A stretch of 64,000 nt of DNA from Streptomyces sp. RB17 (GCF_009604455.1 NZ_WEGL01000003.1:1-64000), one strand, 5' to 3'; numbered from the stretch's first letter, positions 8,977 to 17,786 are shown. Made by a program: numbers and translations. Notes: generated from the letters alone by a model not told the origin.

Positions 8977-8998
8977 ACTTACGTACGACTTACATAAG
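8977..8998. promoter_or_regulatory. 11-bp direct repeat upstream of the lipoprotein/kinase operon
   Basis: ACTTACGTACG is immediately followed by ACTTACATAAG. Two 11-bp direct repeats on one face of the helix is the arrangement bound by OmpR/PhoP-class response regulators. They lie about 60 nt before the GTG at 9060, so they may control the lipoprotein/histidine-kinase pair. The AT-rich tract that follows (AATTTTCC, then AATAAGGT near 9014-9022) may contain the promoter. Confidence 0.4.
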
Positions 8999-9059
8999 AA
9001 TTTTCCTCGTCTACGAATAAGGTGTACGGGGCCTCGACCCCCGACACCCCAGGAGCACC

Positions 9060-9857
9060 GTGCCAGCCCGCCGTCCCGCGCGCACCGCCCTCACCGCGGC
9101 CGCCGTCGCCCTGCTGTCGGTGACGGCGGTGGCCTGCGGGGACACCGGCGAGCTGCGGGGCGCGGGCCCGACCGCGACCGCCGTCAGCCCCGCCAGGCTC
9201 TGGCCGGGCCTGCGCCCGGCGTCCAGCCCGGCCTACCCCTACGCCGTGGCGACCCGGGAGGTCGTCAAGGGCATCACGGTCCCCCGCGACGACATCCGCG
9301 CGGTGGACCCGGTGGACGTGGTCGCGGCCGAGATCAAGGCGCATCCGGACGACTACGGGTCGAAGGGGGCGTACCACGCGACCGTGGACCGGCTGAAGGA
9401 CTGCCGGCCGGGCGGCGACCGGGCCCGCTGCCCGCTGCTGACGCCGTACTACCGGGACCTCACCGGCGACGGCCGGGACGACATGACGCTCGGCTTCCGG
9501 CTCTACCCGACCAACCAGACGGGCGTGCGGGTCTACACCGTCGAGAAGCACAGGCTGGTGCAGGTGCTGGCCGACAACGACGCGATCCTCGGCGTCGAGC
9601 TGGCCGGCCGGTCGCTGATCGAGCGCTCGCCGGCCGACATCTCCGGCTACGAGTACCGCACGACCTGGGTGTGGGACCCGGGTCAGCGCGCGATGGTGTT
9701 CTCCCGCGACGAGTACCTGCACACGGGTAAGGGCCGGCGCGTCAAGAAGCCCTCGCCCTCCCCCTCCCTCCCGCCGTCCGCCTCGCCTGCCGCCTCCCCG
9801 TCCGCCGCCGCCTCCTCCGCCGTCTCCCCGTCCGCCTCCTCCTCGGCGAGCGTGTGA
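9060..9857 (+). CDS. Lipoprotein adjacent to sensor kinase
   Basis: 265 residues with a clear lipobox (LSVTAVAC, Cys about residue 22), so it is anchored outside the membrane. The central part (residues 60-220) contains TPYYRDLTGDGRDDMTLGFRL, a DxDGxxD-like loop suggestive of an FG-GAP/calcium-type turn. The last 45 residues are a Ser/Pro/Ala tail that probably spans the wall. The gene overlaps the kinase gene by 4 nt, so the pair is translated together. By analogy with CseA/CseC-type systems the lipoprotein could modulate the kinase. That is inference, and no response regulator gene is present. Confidence 0.75.
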   Translation: MPARRPARTALTAAAVALLSVTAVACGDTGELRGAGPTATAVSPARLWPGLRPASSPAYPYAVATREVVKGITVPRDDIRAVDPVDVVAAEIKAHPDDYGSKGAYHATVDRLKDCRPGGDRARCPLLTPYYRDLTGDGRDDMTLGFRLYPTNQTGVRVYTVEKHRLVQVLADNDAILGVELAGRSLIERSPADISGYEYRTTWVWDPGQRAMVFSRDEYLHTGKGRRVKKPSPSPSLPPSASPAASPSAAASSAVSPSASSSASV

Positions 9858-11107
9858 TGAGGCTCGCGCTCCCCCGCTGGGCGGGACCGCTCGCCGTGAA
9901 GGCGGCCGCGTTCATCACCGTGATGTGCTGTGCCCTGGCCGCGCTGCTGGGCGTCCTGGTGCATGTCTCGGTGACCAACCAGACCGTCGGCCAGGCCCGC
10001 AGCACGGCCCTGTCCCGCCTCGCGGACGCCACCGAGGCGTACGAGGCCGGCGACTCGCTGCTGCCGAACGCCGGGGTGGACCCCGACGGGCTGCCCGCGC
10101 CGCTGCGGACGCTGGCGGCGGCCGGCGAGCGCGGCACCATGGTCTCCAGCGACCACGGGCGGCCGACCATGTGGGCGGCGGGCCCGGTGGCCGGGCACCG
10201 GGCGCTGGCCGTGGCGGTCGACTACTCCCAGCAGTCCCGCACCATCGCCGGGCTCGACAACTCGATCCTGTGGTCGTCGGTGCTCGCGATCGGGGCGACG
10301 GTGCTGGTCGGTGTGTTCGCGGTGACCCGGGTGACCCGGCGGCTGCACGGCACGGCCCGGGTGGCCCGGCGGATCAGCGCGGGCGACCTGGACGCGCGCG
10401 TCGACGACCCCCGTACGAAGGATCCGTCCCGTCCGCAGGACGAGGTGGCCGCGGTGGCGGCGGCCCTGGACTCCATGGCGTCGAGCCTGCAGAGCAAGCT
10501 GCTGAGCGAGCAGCGGTTCACCGCGGACGTGGCGCACGAGCTGCGCACCCCGCTGACCGGGCTGCACGCGGCGGCGGAACTGCTGCCTGCGGGCCGGCCG
10601 ACGGAGCTGGTGCGGGACCGGGTGGCGGCGCTGCGCACCCTCACCGAGGACCTGCTGGAGATCTCCCGGCTGGACACCGGGCGGGAGAAGCCGGCGGTGG
10701 ACACCGAGGAGCTGGGCGCGCTGGCCCGGCGGGTGGTGCGGGCCTCGGGCACCGACACGGAGGTGCGCGTCCTGGCGGACGCGCGGGTGGAGACCGATCG
10801 GCGGCGGCTGGAGCGGGTGCTGGGGAATCTGGTGGCGAACGCGCACAAGCACGGGGCGCCGCCGGTGGTACTGACGGTGAACGGAGCCGTGGTCACCGTA
10901 CGTGATCACGGCGCCGGATATCCCGAGTACCTGGTCGCTCATGGGCCGCAGCGGTTCCGTACGGAGGGTGGGGCCACCGGGCACGGGCTGGGGCTGACCA
11001 TTGCCGTGGGGCAGGCGGAGGTGCTGGGGGCCAGGCTCTTCTTCGGCAACGCGGTCGACGGTGGGGCCGTTGCCACGTTGATCCTGCCTGTGGTGGAGGG
11101 CCGGTAG
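9854..11107 (+). CDS. Sensor histidine kinase without adjacent response regulator
   Basis: A 417-residue membrane kinase. The GTG at 9854 or the ATG at 9857 overlaps the lipoprotein stop. Two membrane helices (about 15-38 and 139-158) frame a roughly 95-residue outside sensor. HAMP follows, then a DHp domain with His228 (AHELRTPLTG) and an ATPase domain with N-box NLVANAHKHG and G-box GHGLGLTIA. It lies between an exported lipoprotein and the SEDS/PBP pair, so envelope stress or wall status is a plausible signal. The cognate regulator must be encoded elsewhere, which is unusual for this class. Confidence 0.88.
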   Translation: MMRLALPRWAGPLAVKAAAFITVMCCALAALLGVLVHVSVTNQTVGQARSTALSRLADATEAYEAGDSLLPNAGVDPDGLPAPLRTLAAAGERGTMVSSDHGRPTMWAAGPVAGHRALAVAVDYSQQSRTIAGLDNSILWSSVLAIGATVLVGVFAVTRVTRRLHGTARVARRISAGDLDARVDDPRTKDPSRPQDEVAAVAAALDSMASSLQSKLLSEQRFTADVAHELRTPLTGLHAAAELLPAGRPTELVRDRVAALRTLTEDLLEISRLDTGREKPAVDTEELGALARRVVRASGTDTEVRVLADARVETDRRRLERVLGNLVANAHKHGAPPVVLTVNGAVVTVRDHGAGYPEYLVAHGPQRFRTEGGATGHGLGLTIAVGQAEVLGARLFFGNAVDGGAVATLILPVVEGR

Positions 11108-11168
11108 AGCCAGGGACCACCGGCGGTCTTCGGAGCGCGGGTCGTGTGTGGTTGTTCGCGCGGTTCCC

Positions 11169-11187
11169 CGCGCCCCTTCGGGGCGCG
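11169..11187. repeat. REP-like hairpin, recurrent Streptomyces intergenic motif
   Basis: CGCGCCCC, a TTC loop and GGGGCGCG form a perfect 8-bp stem, preceded by GCGCGGTTCCC. From memory this combination (cgcgnngttccccgcgcccc) recurs many times in Streptomyces intergenic regions. Here it lies about 60 nt after the kinase stop and 40 nt before the ftsW-like gene, where it could attenuate or terminate transcription. Confidence 0.5.
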
Positions 11188-11226
11188 CCCAGCACACAAG
11201 AGGCCCTATTTGGGTAGGTTCCGGGC

Positions 11227-12588
11227 ATGACCAAGGCCGGAACCACCGTGGCGGCGGCGCAGGCTCGCGCACCCGTCGCACGCCTCCCCCGGCGCCGTGG
11301 CATCGAACTCGCCCTGATCGTGCTGGCCGTGCTGCTGTCCGTGTACGGCTACTGCGCGGTGGGGCTGGGACGGACCGGCACCGTCCCGCCCGGCGCCGTC
11401 GGTTACGGCGCCGGGCTCGGTGTGCTCGCGCTGCTGGCGCATCTCGTGGTGCGCATCCGGGCTCCGTACGCCGACCCGCTGTTCCTGCCGATCGCCGTGC
11501 TGCTCAACGGGCTCGGGCTGGTCCTGATCTACCGGCTGGACCTGGAGACCCCGAACCGCCAGGCGGCCCCGGCCCAGCTGGTGTGGTCCACGCTCGGGGT
11601 GGCTCTGTTCATCGGTGTCGTGCTGGTGCTGCGCGACCACCGGGCGCTGCAGCGGTACGCGTACGTGTGCGTGGCCGCCGCGCTCGGGCTGCTCGCGCTG
11701 CCGATCCTGTTCCCGGCGATCAACGGCGCCCGCATCTGGATCCGGATCGCCGGATTCTCCATCCAGCCGGGCGAGTTCGCGAAGGTGCTGCTCGCCGTGT
11801 TCTTCGCCGCCTACCTGGCCGCCAACCGCAACGCACTCGCGTACACGGGCCGCCGGCTGTGGCGGCTGCAGTTCCCCACCGGGCGGGTGCTCGGGCCGAT
11901 CGTGACGATCTGGCTGCTGAGCGTCGGCGTGCTGGTCCTGGAGCGGGATCTGGGCACCTCGCTGCTGTTCTTCGGGCTGTTCGTGGTGCTGCTGTACGTC
12001 GCCACGGGGCGGACCGGCTGGATCGCGGTCGGCGTGCTGCTGGCCGTCCTCGGTGCGGTGGCCGTCGGGCGGATGGAGCCGCATGTGAACCAGCGGATCG
12101 AGGACTGGCTGCATCCCTTCGCCACCATCGAGGCCGGGCAGGGCCCGAACCAGCTCTCCCAGTCGCTGTTCGCCTTCGCCGCAGGCGGCGTCCTCGGCTC
12201 CGGGCTCGGGCGCGGGCACTCCATCCTCATCGGCTTCGCCGCCAAGTCGGACTTCATCCTGGCCACGGCGGGCGAGGAGCTGGGGCTGGCCGGGCTCGCG
12301 GCGATCGTCCTGCTGTACGCGCTGCTGGTGGAGCGCGGCTACCGGGCGGGCCTCGCCCTGCGCGAGCCCTTCGGCCGGCTGCTCGCGGTCGGGCTGGCCT
12401 CGATCCTGGCGCTGCAGGTGTTCGTGATCGCGGGCGGGGTCACCGGGCTGATCCCGCTGACCGGCATGGCGATGCCGTTCCTCGCCCAGGGCGGCTCGTC
12501 GGTGGTCACCAACTGGGCGATCGTGGCGCTGCTGATCCGGGTGAGCGACTCGGCGCGCAGCCAGTACGACGGCCGGGAGGCGGATTGA
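11227..12588 (+). CDS. SEDS family FtsW/RodA/SpoVE-type glycan polymerase
   Basis: A 453-residue polytopic membrane protein with about ten or more hydrophobic helices. SEDS landmarks are NGARIWIRIAGFSIQPGEFAKV, the ERDLGTSLLFFGLFV segment holding the catalytic-type Asp, a long outside loop with WLHPFATIEAGQGPNQLSQSL, and SDFILATAGEELG. It polymerises lipid II into glycan strands with a partner class B PBP, which is encoded immediately downstream. The pair is not in the dcw cluster, so a role in growth-specific or sporulation wall synthesis is likelier than in the main divisome. From memory it corresponds to SCO5302. Confidence 0.92.
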   Translation: MTKAGTTVAAAQARAPVARLPRRRGIELALIVLAVLLSVYGYCAVGLGRTGTVPPGAVGYGAGLGVLALLAHLVVRIRAPYADPLFLPIAVLLNGLGLVLIYRLDLETPNRQAAPAQLVWSTLGVALFIGVVLVLRDHRALQRYAYVCVAAALGLLALPILFPAINGARIWIRIAGFSIQPGEFAKVLLAVFFAAYLAANRNALAYTGRRLWRLQFPTGRVLGPIVTIWLLSVGVLVLERDLGTSLLFFGLFVVLLYVATGRTGWIAVGVLLAVLGAVAVGRMEPHVNQRIEDWLHPFATIEAGQGPNQLSQSLFAFAAGGVLGSGLGRGHSILIGFAAKSDFILATAGEELGLAGLAAIVLLYALLVERGYRAGLALREPFGRLLAVGLASILALQVFVIAGGVTGLIPLTGMAMPFLAQGGSSVVTNWAIVALLIRVSDSARSQYDGREAD

Positions 12589-12611
12589 GCGACTACGGGG
12601 ACGGGCGGCCG

Positions 12612-14069
12612 ATGGGGCGCTACATCCGGCACGCCTGCGCGTTCTGCACGCTGCTGCTGGCGGCCCTGCTGGCCAACGCGGCCCGGGTGCAGGTGGTGCA
12701 GTCGGCGCTGTACGACGACAATCCGGCCAACCGGCGCGCCGAGATCGCCCGTTACGCCCGGCCGCGCGGCGACATCATGGTCGGTGACGCGCCGGTCACC
12801 GGCTCCGTGGACACCGGCGAGCAGTTGCGCTACGAACGCAGCTACAAGAACGGTCCGTTGTACGCGCCGGTCACCGGCTTCTCCTCGCAGTCGTACGGCA
12901 CCACGTTCCTGGAGCACGCCGGGGACGGGGTGCTCTCCGGCACGGATCCGGGGCTGTCGCCGCTGCCGCTGTGGAACGACGTGACGCGCGGGCTCGGTGC
13001 GGCCGGGAACGTCGTCACCACGCTGAACCGGGCCGCGCAGGAGGCGGCGTACCGGGGGCTGGCGGGGCGCAAGGGCGCGGTCGCCGCGATCGAGCCGACC
13101 ACGGGCCGGATCCTGGCGCTGGTGTCGAGTCCGTCGTACGACCCCGGGCAGCTGTCCGGCAACGGCGAGGCGGTGGCGTCGGCGTGGGCGCGGCTCAACC
13201 ACGACCCGGAGAAGCCGATGCTCAACCGGGCGGTACGGCAGACCTATCCGCCGGGGTCGACGTTCAAGGTGGTCACCGCGGCGGCGGCGCTGGACACGGG
13301 GATGGTCGCCGACGTGGACGCGCGCACCGACTCCCCCGACCCGTACTGGCTGCCGGGCACCAGGACCCGGCTGACCAACGAGGCCGACGGCTGCGGGGAC
13401 GCCTCGCTGCGGCTGGCCTTCGAGTGGTCCTGCAACACGGTGTTCGCCAAGCTGGGCGTGGACGTCGGGGTGCAGAACATGGTGACGACGGCGCGGGCGT
13501 TCGGGTTCGACGACCCCGGGCTGCACATCCCCTTCTCCGTAGCGCCCAGCACCTTCGACCCGCACGTGGACCGGGCGCAGCTGGCGCTGTCCTCGATCGG
13601 GCAGTACAACACGCGGGCCACGCCCCTGCAGATGGCGATGGTCGCCGCGGCCGTCGCGGACCGCGGGCAGCTGCGCACGCCGTACCTGGTGGAGCGGACG
13701 ACCCGGCGCGGCGGTGAGACGCTCGCCGGGAGCGGGGCGCACCCGGTGCGGCAGGTGATGAACCCCTCGACGGCCGAGCGGCTGAAGGAGCTGATGGCCG
13801 ATGTGGTCCGGGAGGGCACCGGCACCCGCGCGGCCGTCCCCGGAGCGCTGGTCGGCGGCAAGACCGGCACCGCGCAGCACGGGGTCGGCAACTCCGGTGT
13901 GCCGTACGCCTGGTTCGTCTCCTGGGCGCAGGCCGACAACTCCCTGGATCCGCAGGTGGCGGTGGCGGTGGTGGTGGAGGACGCCTCGGCGGACCGGGGC
14001 GAGATCAGCGGCGGCGGCGACGCGGCACCGATCGCGCGCGACGTGATGCGGGCGGTGCTCGGCCGGTGA
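12612..14069 (+). CDS. Class B penicillin-binding protein (transpeptidase)
   Basis: 485 residues from the ATG at 12612. A TTG at 12585 overlapping the previous stop is an alternative giving nine more residues. One N-terminal membrane anchor (CAFCTLLLAALLANAARVQVV) is followed by a short dimerisation region and the transpeptidase domain. The catalytic motifs are Ser216-x-x-Lys219 (PGSTFK), Ser273-Cys-Asn275 and Lys417-Thr-Gly (GGKTGTAQ). It cross-links peptidoglycan outside the membrane and is the partner of the SEDS polymerase, from which it is separated by 0-23 nt. From memory it corresponds to SCO5301. Confidence 0.93.
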   Translation: MGRYIRHACAFCTLLLAALLANAARVQVVQSALYDDNPANRRAEIARYARPRGDIMVGDAPVTGSVDTGEQLRYERSYKNGPLYAPVTGFSSQSYGTTFLEHAGDGVLSGTDPGLSPLPLWNDVTRGLGAAGNVVTTLNRAAQEAAYRGLAGRKGAVAAIEPTTGRILALVSSPSYDPGQLSGNGEAVASAWARLNHDPEKPMLNRAVRQTYPPGSTFKVVTAAAALDTGMVADVDARTDSPDPYWLPGTRTRLTNEADGCGDASLRLAFEWSCNTVFAKLGVDVGVQNMVTTARAFGFDDPGLHIPFSVAPSTFDPHVDRAQLALSSIGQYNTRATPLQMAMVAAAVADRGQLRTPYLVERTTRRGGETLAGSGAHPVRQVMNPSTAERLKELMADVVREGTGTRAAVPGALVGGKTGTAQHGVGNSGVPYAWFVSWAQADNSLDPQVAVAVVVEDASADRGEISGGGDAAPIARDVMRAVLGR

Positions 14070-14080
14070 GCACCGCCCGC
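14048..14080. terminator. Bidirectional terminator overlapping the PBP stop codon
   Basis: GCGGGCGGTGCTC (14048-14060) pairs perfectly with GAGCACCGCCCGC (14068-14080) around a 7-nt loop. Flanking ACGTG/CACGT adds five pairs after a 2-nt mismatch. The last three codons and the TGA of the PBP gene lie in the hairpin. It also faces the end of the convergent gene at 14107. Confidence 0.65.
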
Positions 14081-14106
14081 AGCACGTCCTGAGGGGAGCC
14101 GGGTGG

Positions 14107-14967
14107 TCAGCCGATGGGCGTGACCGCCTCGGAACGGACCTTGAGGGTGTTCCTCGCGGCCGCCTCCAGGTCGATGTCCGACGGGCTCTGCGACGCGAGC
14201 GGCGTGTTCACAGTGGCGACCGTGGCGCCCGTGTTGCCGTCGGCCCAGGCGCACATGGGCACGGTGAACTTCGTGCCCATCTGCTCCTGCGTCACCACCT
14301 CGCAGCTGATCGTCACGCCGCTCAGCTCGAAGTCTTTCGCGGGGACGGCGACCTTGGCGTTGCCGCCCTGGGCGGCGCCCTTCATCATGTTCCGGCGGGC
14401 CGCGTCGGTGTTCTTGAACCGGCCGTACATGCCCGAGACCACCAGGGTGCCCTTGGCCGCGTCGCCGTTCAGGTCGTAGGTGCCGACCACGCCGTGCAGG
14501 TCCTTGGCGTCCCAGGCCCCTTTGGCCTCGTCCTCGATCTTCTTGCCCTCGGAGCCGGACAGGTCCTGGGCGAGCCGGTACTTCCCGTCGAGCAGCGTCC
14601 GGGGCAGCGTGAGCTTGTTCTTCGCCTCGGGGAAGCCGCTCTCCACGGCCATCCCGAGCAGCACGAGCGCCACGACGACCGCCACGACGGCGCCGCCCAC
14701 GATCCCGAGGATCAGCCCGACCCGCCGCTTCTTCGGCAGCGGGGCCATGGGCGGCCCACCCCAGCCCGGGTACGGCTGCTGGCCGTAGGACTGCTGGGGC
14801 GGATACGGGGAGCCGTACGGGCCGGGGGCGGCCTGCGGGGGCTGCTGGCCGTACGGCCCCGGGGCGGCCTGCGGAGGCGGGCCGTACGGGTTCGGCGGCT
14901 GCTGGGGGCCGTTGGGGTACGGCTGGCCGTTCGGGTACGGCTGCTGCGGCGGCGGAGGCATGGACAC
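14107..14967 (-). CDS. Pro/Gln/Gly-rich single-pass membrane protein
   Basis: 286 residues. The first 80 are Pro-Tyr-Gly-Gln rich (repeats such as QPYPNG, PGPYGQQPP), followed by a basic stop (PLPKKRR), one membrane helix (VGLILGIVGGAVVAVVVALVLLG) and an outside domain of about 175 residues. That domain contains ISCEVV and VPMCAWADGNTGATV, a pair of cysteines that could form a disulfide. This architecture (Pro-rich cytoplasmic tail, TM, extracellular sensor-like domain) is common in Streptomyces. The function is unknown. The start is GTG 14967 or ATG 14961. It is convergent with the PBP gene. Confidence 0.75.
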   Translation of the reverse strand: MSMPPPPQQPYPNGQPYPNGPQQPPNPYGPPPQAAPGPYGQQPPQAAPGPYGSPYPPQQSYGQQPYPGWGGPPMAPLPKKRRVGLILGIVGGAVVAVVVALVLLGMAVESGFPEAKNKLTLPRTLLDGKYRLAQDLSGSEGKKIEDEAKGAWDAKDLHGVVGTYDLNGDAAKGTLVVSGMYGRFKNTDAARRNMMKGAAQGGNAKVAVPAKDFELSGVTISCEVVTQEQMGTKFTVPMCAWADGNTGATVATVNTPLASQSPSDIDLEAAARNTLKVRSEAVTPIG

Positions 14968-15100
14968 GCCGGAACGCTACTGCACCGGGGTGAACGCCCC
15001 GTTACTGCACCCGGGCGAAGAGCCCGCCGACTTCGGCCGCCGGCCGTCCGCCTCGACTGCCCGTCCCTCTCGCCTGCCCGTCGCCTCTGCCCTCTACCGC

Positions 15101-15584
15101 CCCAGCCACCCGACGCCCCAGCTCTCCGCCGCCCCGGCCGGCCGACGCCCCAGCCCTCCGACGCCCCGGCCGCCCGTCCGCCCCAGCTCTCCGCCGTCCC
15201 AGTCCTCCGCCACCACGATCACTTGTCCGCCCCAGCCACCCGACGCCCCAGCCCTCCGACGCCCCAGCTCTCCGCCACCACGATCACCCGCCGGCCCGCC
15301 ACCGCCCCCGCCACCCGAGGCAACGGCCACCCGAGGCCACGGCCACCTGCCAGCCCCAGCTCTCGGCCGCCCCAGCTACCCGACGCCACGGCCACCTGAC
15401 GCCCCAGCTCTCCGCCGCCCCGGCCGCCCGACGCCACGGCCACCTGTCCGCCCCAGCCCTCCGGCGCCCCAGCTCTCCGACGCCACGGCCACCCGACGCC
15501 CCAGCTCTCCGACGCCCCGGCCACCCGACGCCTCAGCTCTCCGACGCCCCGGCCGCCCGACGCCTCAGCTCTCCGATGCTCCCG
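15101..15584. repeat. Degenerate 16-bp tandem repeat array (about 30 units)
   Basis: On the plus strand the array is built of 16-nt units alternating between CGACGCCCCAGCTCTC and CGACGCCCCGGCCACC, with substitutions such as CGACGCCACGGCCACC and CGCCACCACGATCACC. The phase is kept for about 480 nt, with one longer interruption near 15291-15318. The last units overlap the final codons of the diiron gene (stop at 15565-15567). A 16-nt period is not a multiple of three, so the array is not coding. The minus strand, which is sense for the diiron gene, is G-rich. The flank at 14968-15100 shows nothing else. Confidence 0.85.
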
Positions 15585-16674
15585 ACTCGATCGCCTCCCG
15601 CACCTCCGTGATCCGCTCCCGCTCCTCGGCGGCGAAGCGCTGGGCGTCCAGTTGTTCGGCCAGTTCCTCGTCCTGGGCCATCAGCAGATCCAGGCTGGCG
15701 TCCCCCATCTCGAAGACGCCCATGTCCACATAGGCCTGCTGGAGCCGCTTGCCCCACAGCCCGATGTCCTTGACGCAGGGCACGATCCGGCTGAACAGCA
15801 GCTTGCGGAACAGCTGGAGGAACTCGGAGCGCTCGCTCAGCGCCTCCGCCTCGGCCTTCGGGATGCCGAAGTTCTCCAGGACCTCCACACCCCGGAGCCG
15901 GTCGCGCATCAGGTAGCAGCCCTCGATGACGAACTCCTCGCGCTCGCGCAGTTCGGCGTCGGTGAGCTGCTTGTAGTAGTCCCGCAGGGCCAGCCGGCCG
16001 AAGGCCACGTGCCGGGCCTCGTCCTGCATGACGTAGGTCAGGATCTGCTGGGGCAGCGGCTTGTTCGTGGTGTCCCGGATCATCCCGAACGCGGCCAGCG
16101 CCAGGCCCTCGATGAGGACCTGCATGCCCAGGTACGGCATGTCCCAGCGGCTGTCGCGGAGCGTGTCGCCGAGCAGCGACTGCAGGTTGTCGTTGATCGG
16201 ATAGACGAGCCCGATCTTCTCGTGCAGGAACCGGCCGTAGATCTCGGCGTGCCGGGCCTCGTCCATGGTCTGGGTGGCGGAATAGAACTTGGCGTCCAGG
16301 TCGGGCACCGACTCCACGATGCGCGCCGCGCAGATCATCGCGCCCTGCTCGCCGTGCAGGAACTGGCTGAACTGCCAGGATGCGTAGTGCCGGCGCAGCT
16401 CGCCCCTGTCCTTCTCCGTCATCGCGTCCCAGTACCTGGTGCCGTAGAGGGACATGGCCTCCTCGGGCGTGCCGAGCGCGTCGTACGGGTCGACCTCGAG
16501 GTCCCAGTCGATGCGGGTCCGCCCGTCCCACTGCTTGTCCTTGCCCTTCTGGTACAGGGCGAGCAGGCGTTCGCGGCCGGCGTCGTACTCCCAGCTGAAC
16601 CGGGCGGCGCCGGTCGCGGGCACCTGCCAGGGGGAGTCACCGGGGCCGTTGGCGTACAAGTCATGGGTCGGCAT
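15565..16674 (-). CDS. Ferritin-like diiron protein
   Basis: 369 residues from the ATG at 16674 (MPTHDLYANG). The four-helix diiron ligands are visible: a first Glu in HGEQGAMICAARIVE, ExxH in MDEARHAEIYG, Glu in LIEGLALAAFG, and ExxH in QDEARHVAFG. This places it in the ferritin-like/R2-like carboxylate-diiron superfamily. The substrate is unknown, although ribonucleotide reductase R2 itself is unlikely because the characteristic Tyr context is missing. It is divergent from a second diiron protein at 16798, so they may act on related substrates. Its C-terminal codons merge into the 16-bp repeat array. Confidence 0.82.
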   Translation of the reverse strand: MPTHDLYANGPGDSPWQVPATGAARFSWEYDAGRERLLALYQKGKDKQWDGRTRIDWDLEVDPYDALGTPEEAMSLYGTRYWDAMTEKDRGELRRHYASWQFSQFLHGEQGAMICAARIVESVPDLDAKFYSATQTMDEARHAEIYGRFLHEKIGLVYPINDNLQSLLGDTLRDSRWDMPYLGMQVLIEGLALAAFGMIRDTTNKPLPQQILTYVMQDEARHVAFGRLALRDYYKQLTDAELREREEFVIEGCYLMRDRLRGVEVLENFGIPKAEAEALSERSEFLQLFRKLLFSRIVPCVKDIGLWGKRLQQAYVDMGVFEMGDASLDLLMAQDEELAEQLDAQRFAAEERERITEVREAIESGASES

Positions 16675-16797
16675 ACCTCGCAGGCTCACACGTAGACGTG
16701 AAGTCAACAAGTGGCGCGCAGGGGATTGACGGCCTTGCTGACAGGCAGTCTCATAAGAGACAGGACGACTACCCCCCGGTAACGAGGAGAGGGAGCC

Positions 16798-17736
16798 ATG
16801 ACGACCCTGACGGAAGCGGACGCGCTGGACGGTCTGCGCGATGCGCTCGGCCTGCTCAAGGACCGGGAGCAGGTGGCGGAACGGCTGCTCGTCTCCTCCG
16901 CCAAGCACTCCTTCGACCCGGACAAGGAGCTGGACTGGGACGCGCCCTTCGAGGAGGGCAAGTGGTTCTGGCCGCCGGAGCTGGTCTCGCTCTACGACAC
17001 GCCGATGTGGAAGCGGATGAGCGAGGAGCAGCGGATCCTGCTCTCCCAGCACGAGGCGGCGGCGCTGGCCTCGCTCGGCATCTGGTTCGAGATCATCCTG
17101 ATGCAGCTGCTCGTCCGGCACATCTACGACAAGGCGGCGACGAGCGCGCACGTGCGGTATGCCCTCACCGAGATCGAGGACGAGTGCCGGCACTCAAAAA
17201 TGTTCGCGCGCCTGATCTCGCACGGCGGCACGCCCTGGTACCCGGTGAGCAGGGTTCACCAGAACCTCGGCCGCCTGTTCAAGACCATCTCCACGACCCC
17301 CGGTTCCTTCACCGCCACGCTGCTCGGCGAGGAGGTCCTCGACTGGATGCAGCGGCTGACCTTCCCGGACGAGCGGATCCAGCCGCTGATCCGGGGCGTG
17401 ACGCGCATCCACGTGGTCGAGGAGGCGCGTCACGTCCGGTACGCCCGTGAGGAGCTGCGGCGCCAGATGGTGACGGCGCCGAAGTGGTCCCAGGAGTTCA
17501 CCCGGGTCACGTCCGGCGAGTTCGCGCGGGTGTTCTCGGTCGCGTTCGTGAACCCCGAGGTCTACACGAACGTGGGGCTGGACAAGCGGGAGGCGATGGC
17601 CCAGGTGAAGGCGAGCGGGCATCGCCGGGAGGTCATGCAGACCGGCGCCAAGCGGCTGACCGACTTCCTGGACGACATCGGGGTGCTGCGGGGTGTGGGG
17701 CGACGGCTGTGGAGGTCGTCGGGGCTGCTGGCGTAG
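16798..17736 (+). CDS. AurF-like diiron oxygenase
   Basis: 312 residues with AurF-family features: HEAAALASLGIWFEIILMQ, EIEDECRHSKMF (ExxxH) and VEEARHVRYAREEL (ExxRH), which supply the diiron ligands. AurF proteins N-oxygenate arylamines, and many homologues have unknown substrates. No biosynthetic cluster surrounds this gene, so a housekeeping or detoxifying oxidation is more likely than antibiotic tailoring. The ATG at 16798 follows GAGGAGAGGGAG. The 123-nt divergent region to the other diiron gene contains AGTCTCATAAGAGACAGGAC, a possible promoter or operator with the inverted TCTC/GAGA arms. Confidence 0.82.
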   Translation: MTTLTEADALDGLRDALGLLKDREQVAERLLVSSAKHSFDPDKELDWDAPFEEGKWFWPPELVSLYDTPMWKRMSEEQRILLSQHEAAALASLGIWFEIILMQLLVRHIYDKAATSAHVRYALTEIEDECRHSKMFARLISHGGTPWYPVSRVHQNLGRLFKTISTTPGSFTATLLGEEVLDWMQRLTFPDERIQPLIRGVTRIHVVEEARHVRYAREELRRQMVTAPKWSQEFTRVTSGEFARVFSVAFVNPEVYTNVGLDKREAMAQVKASGHRREVMQTGAKRLTDFLDDIGVLRGVGRRLWRSSGLLA

Positions 17737-17786
17737 CAGCCGCCCCGACTCCTCAGCGCGCCCCGGGCAGGCTCATCGCCCGCACG

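Noticed and set aside
9854..11107. Sensor kinase as CseC of the SigE system
   Set aside because: There is no sigE, cseB or matching gene order; the neighbours are a SEDS-PBP pair, so the cse names are not justified.
12585..12611. TTG start for the PBP overlapping the SEDS stop
   Set aside because: Possible by coupling, but the ATG at 12612 places the membrane anchor at the usual distance; kept only as an alternative.
15101..15584. CRISPR array in the 16-bp repeat region
   Set aside because: Repeats are contiguous without spacers, units are too short and no cas gene is in the window.
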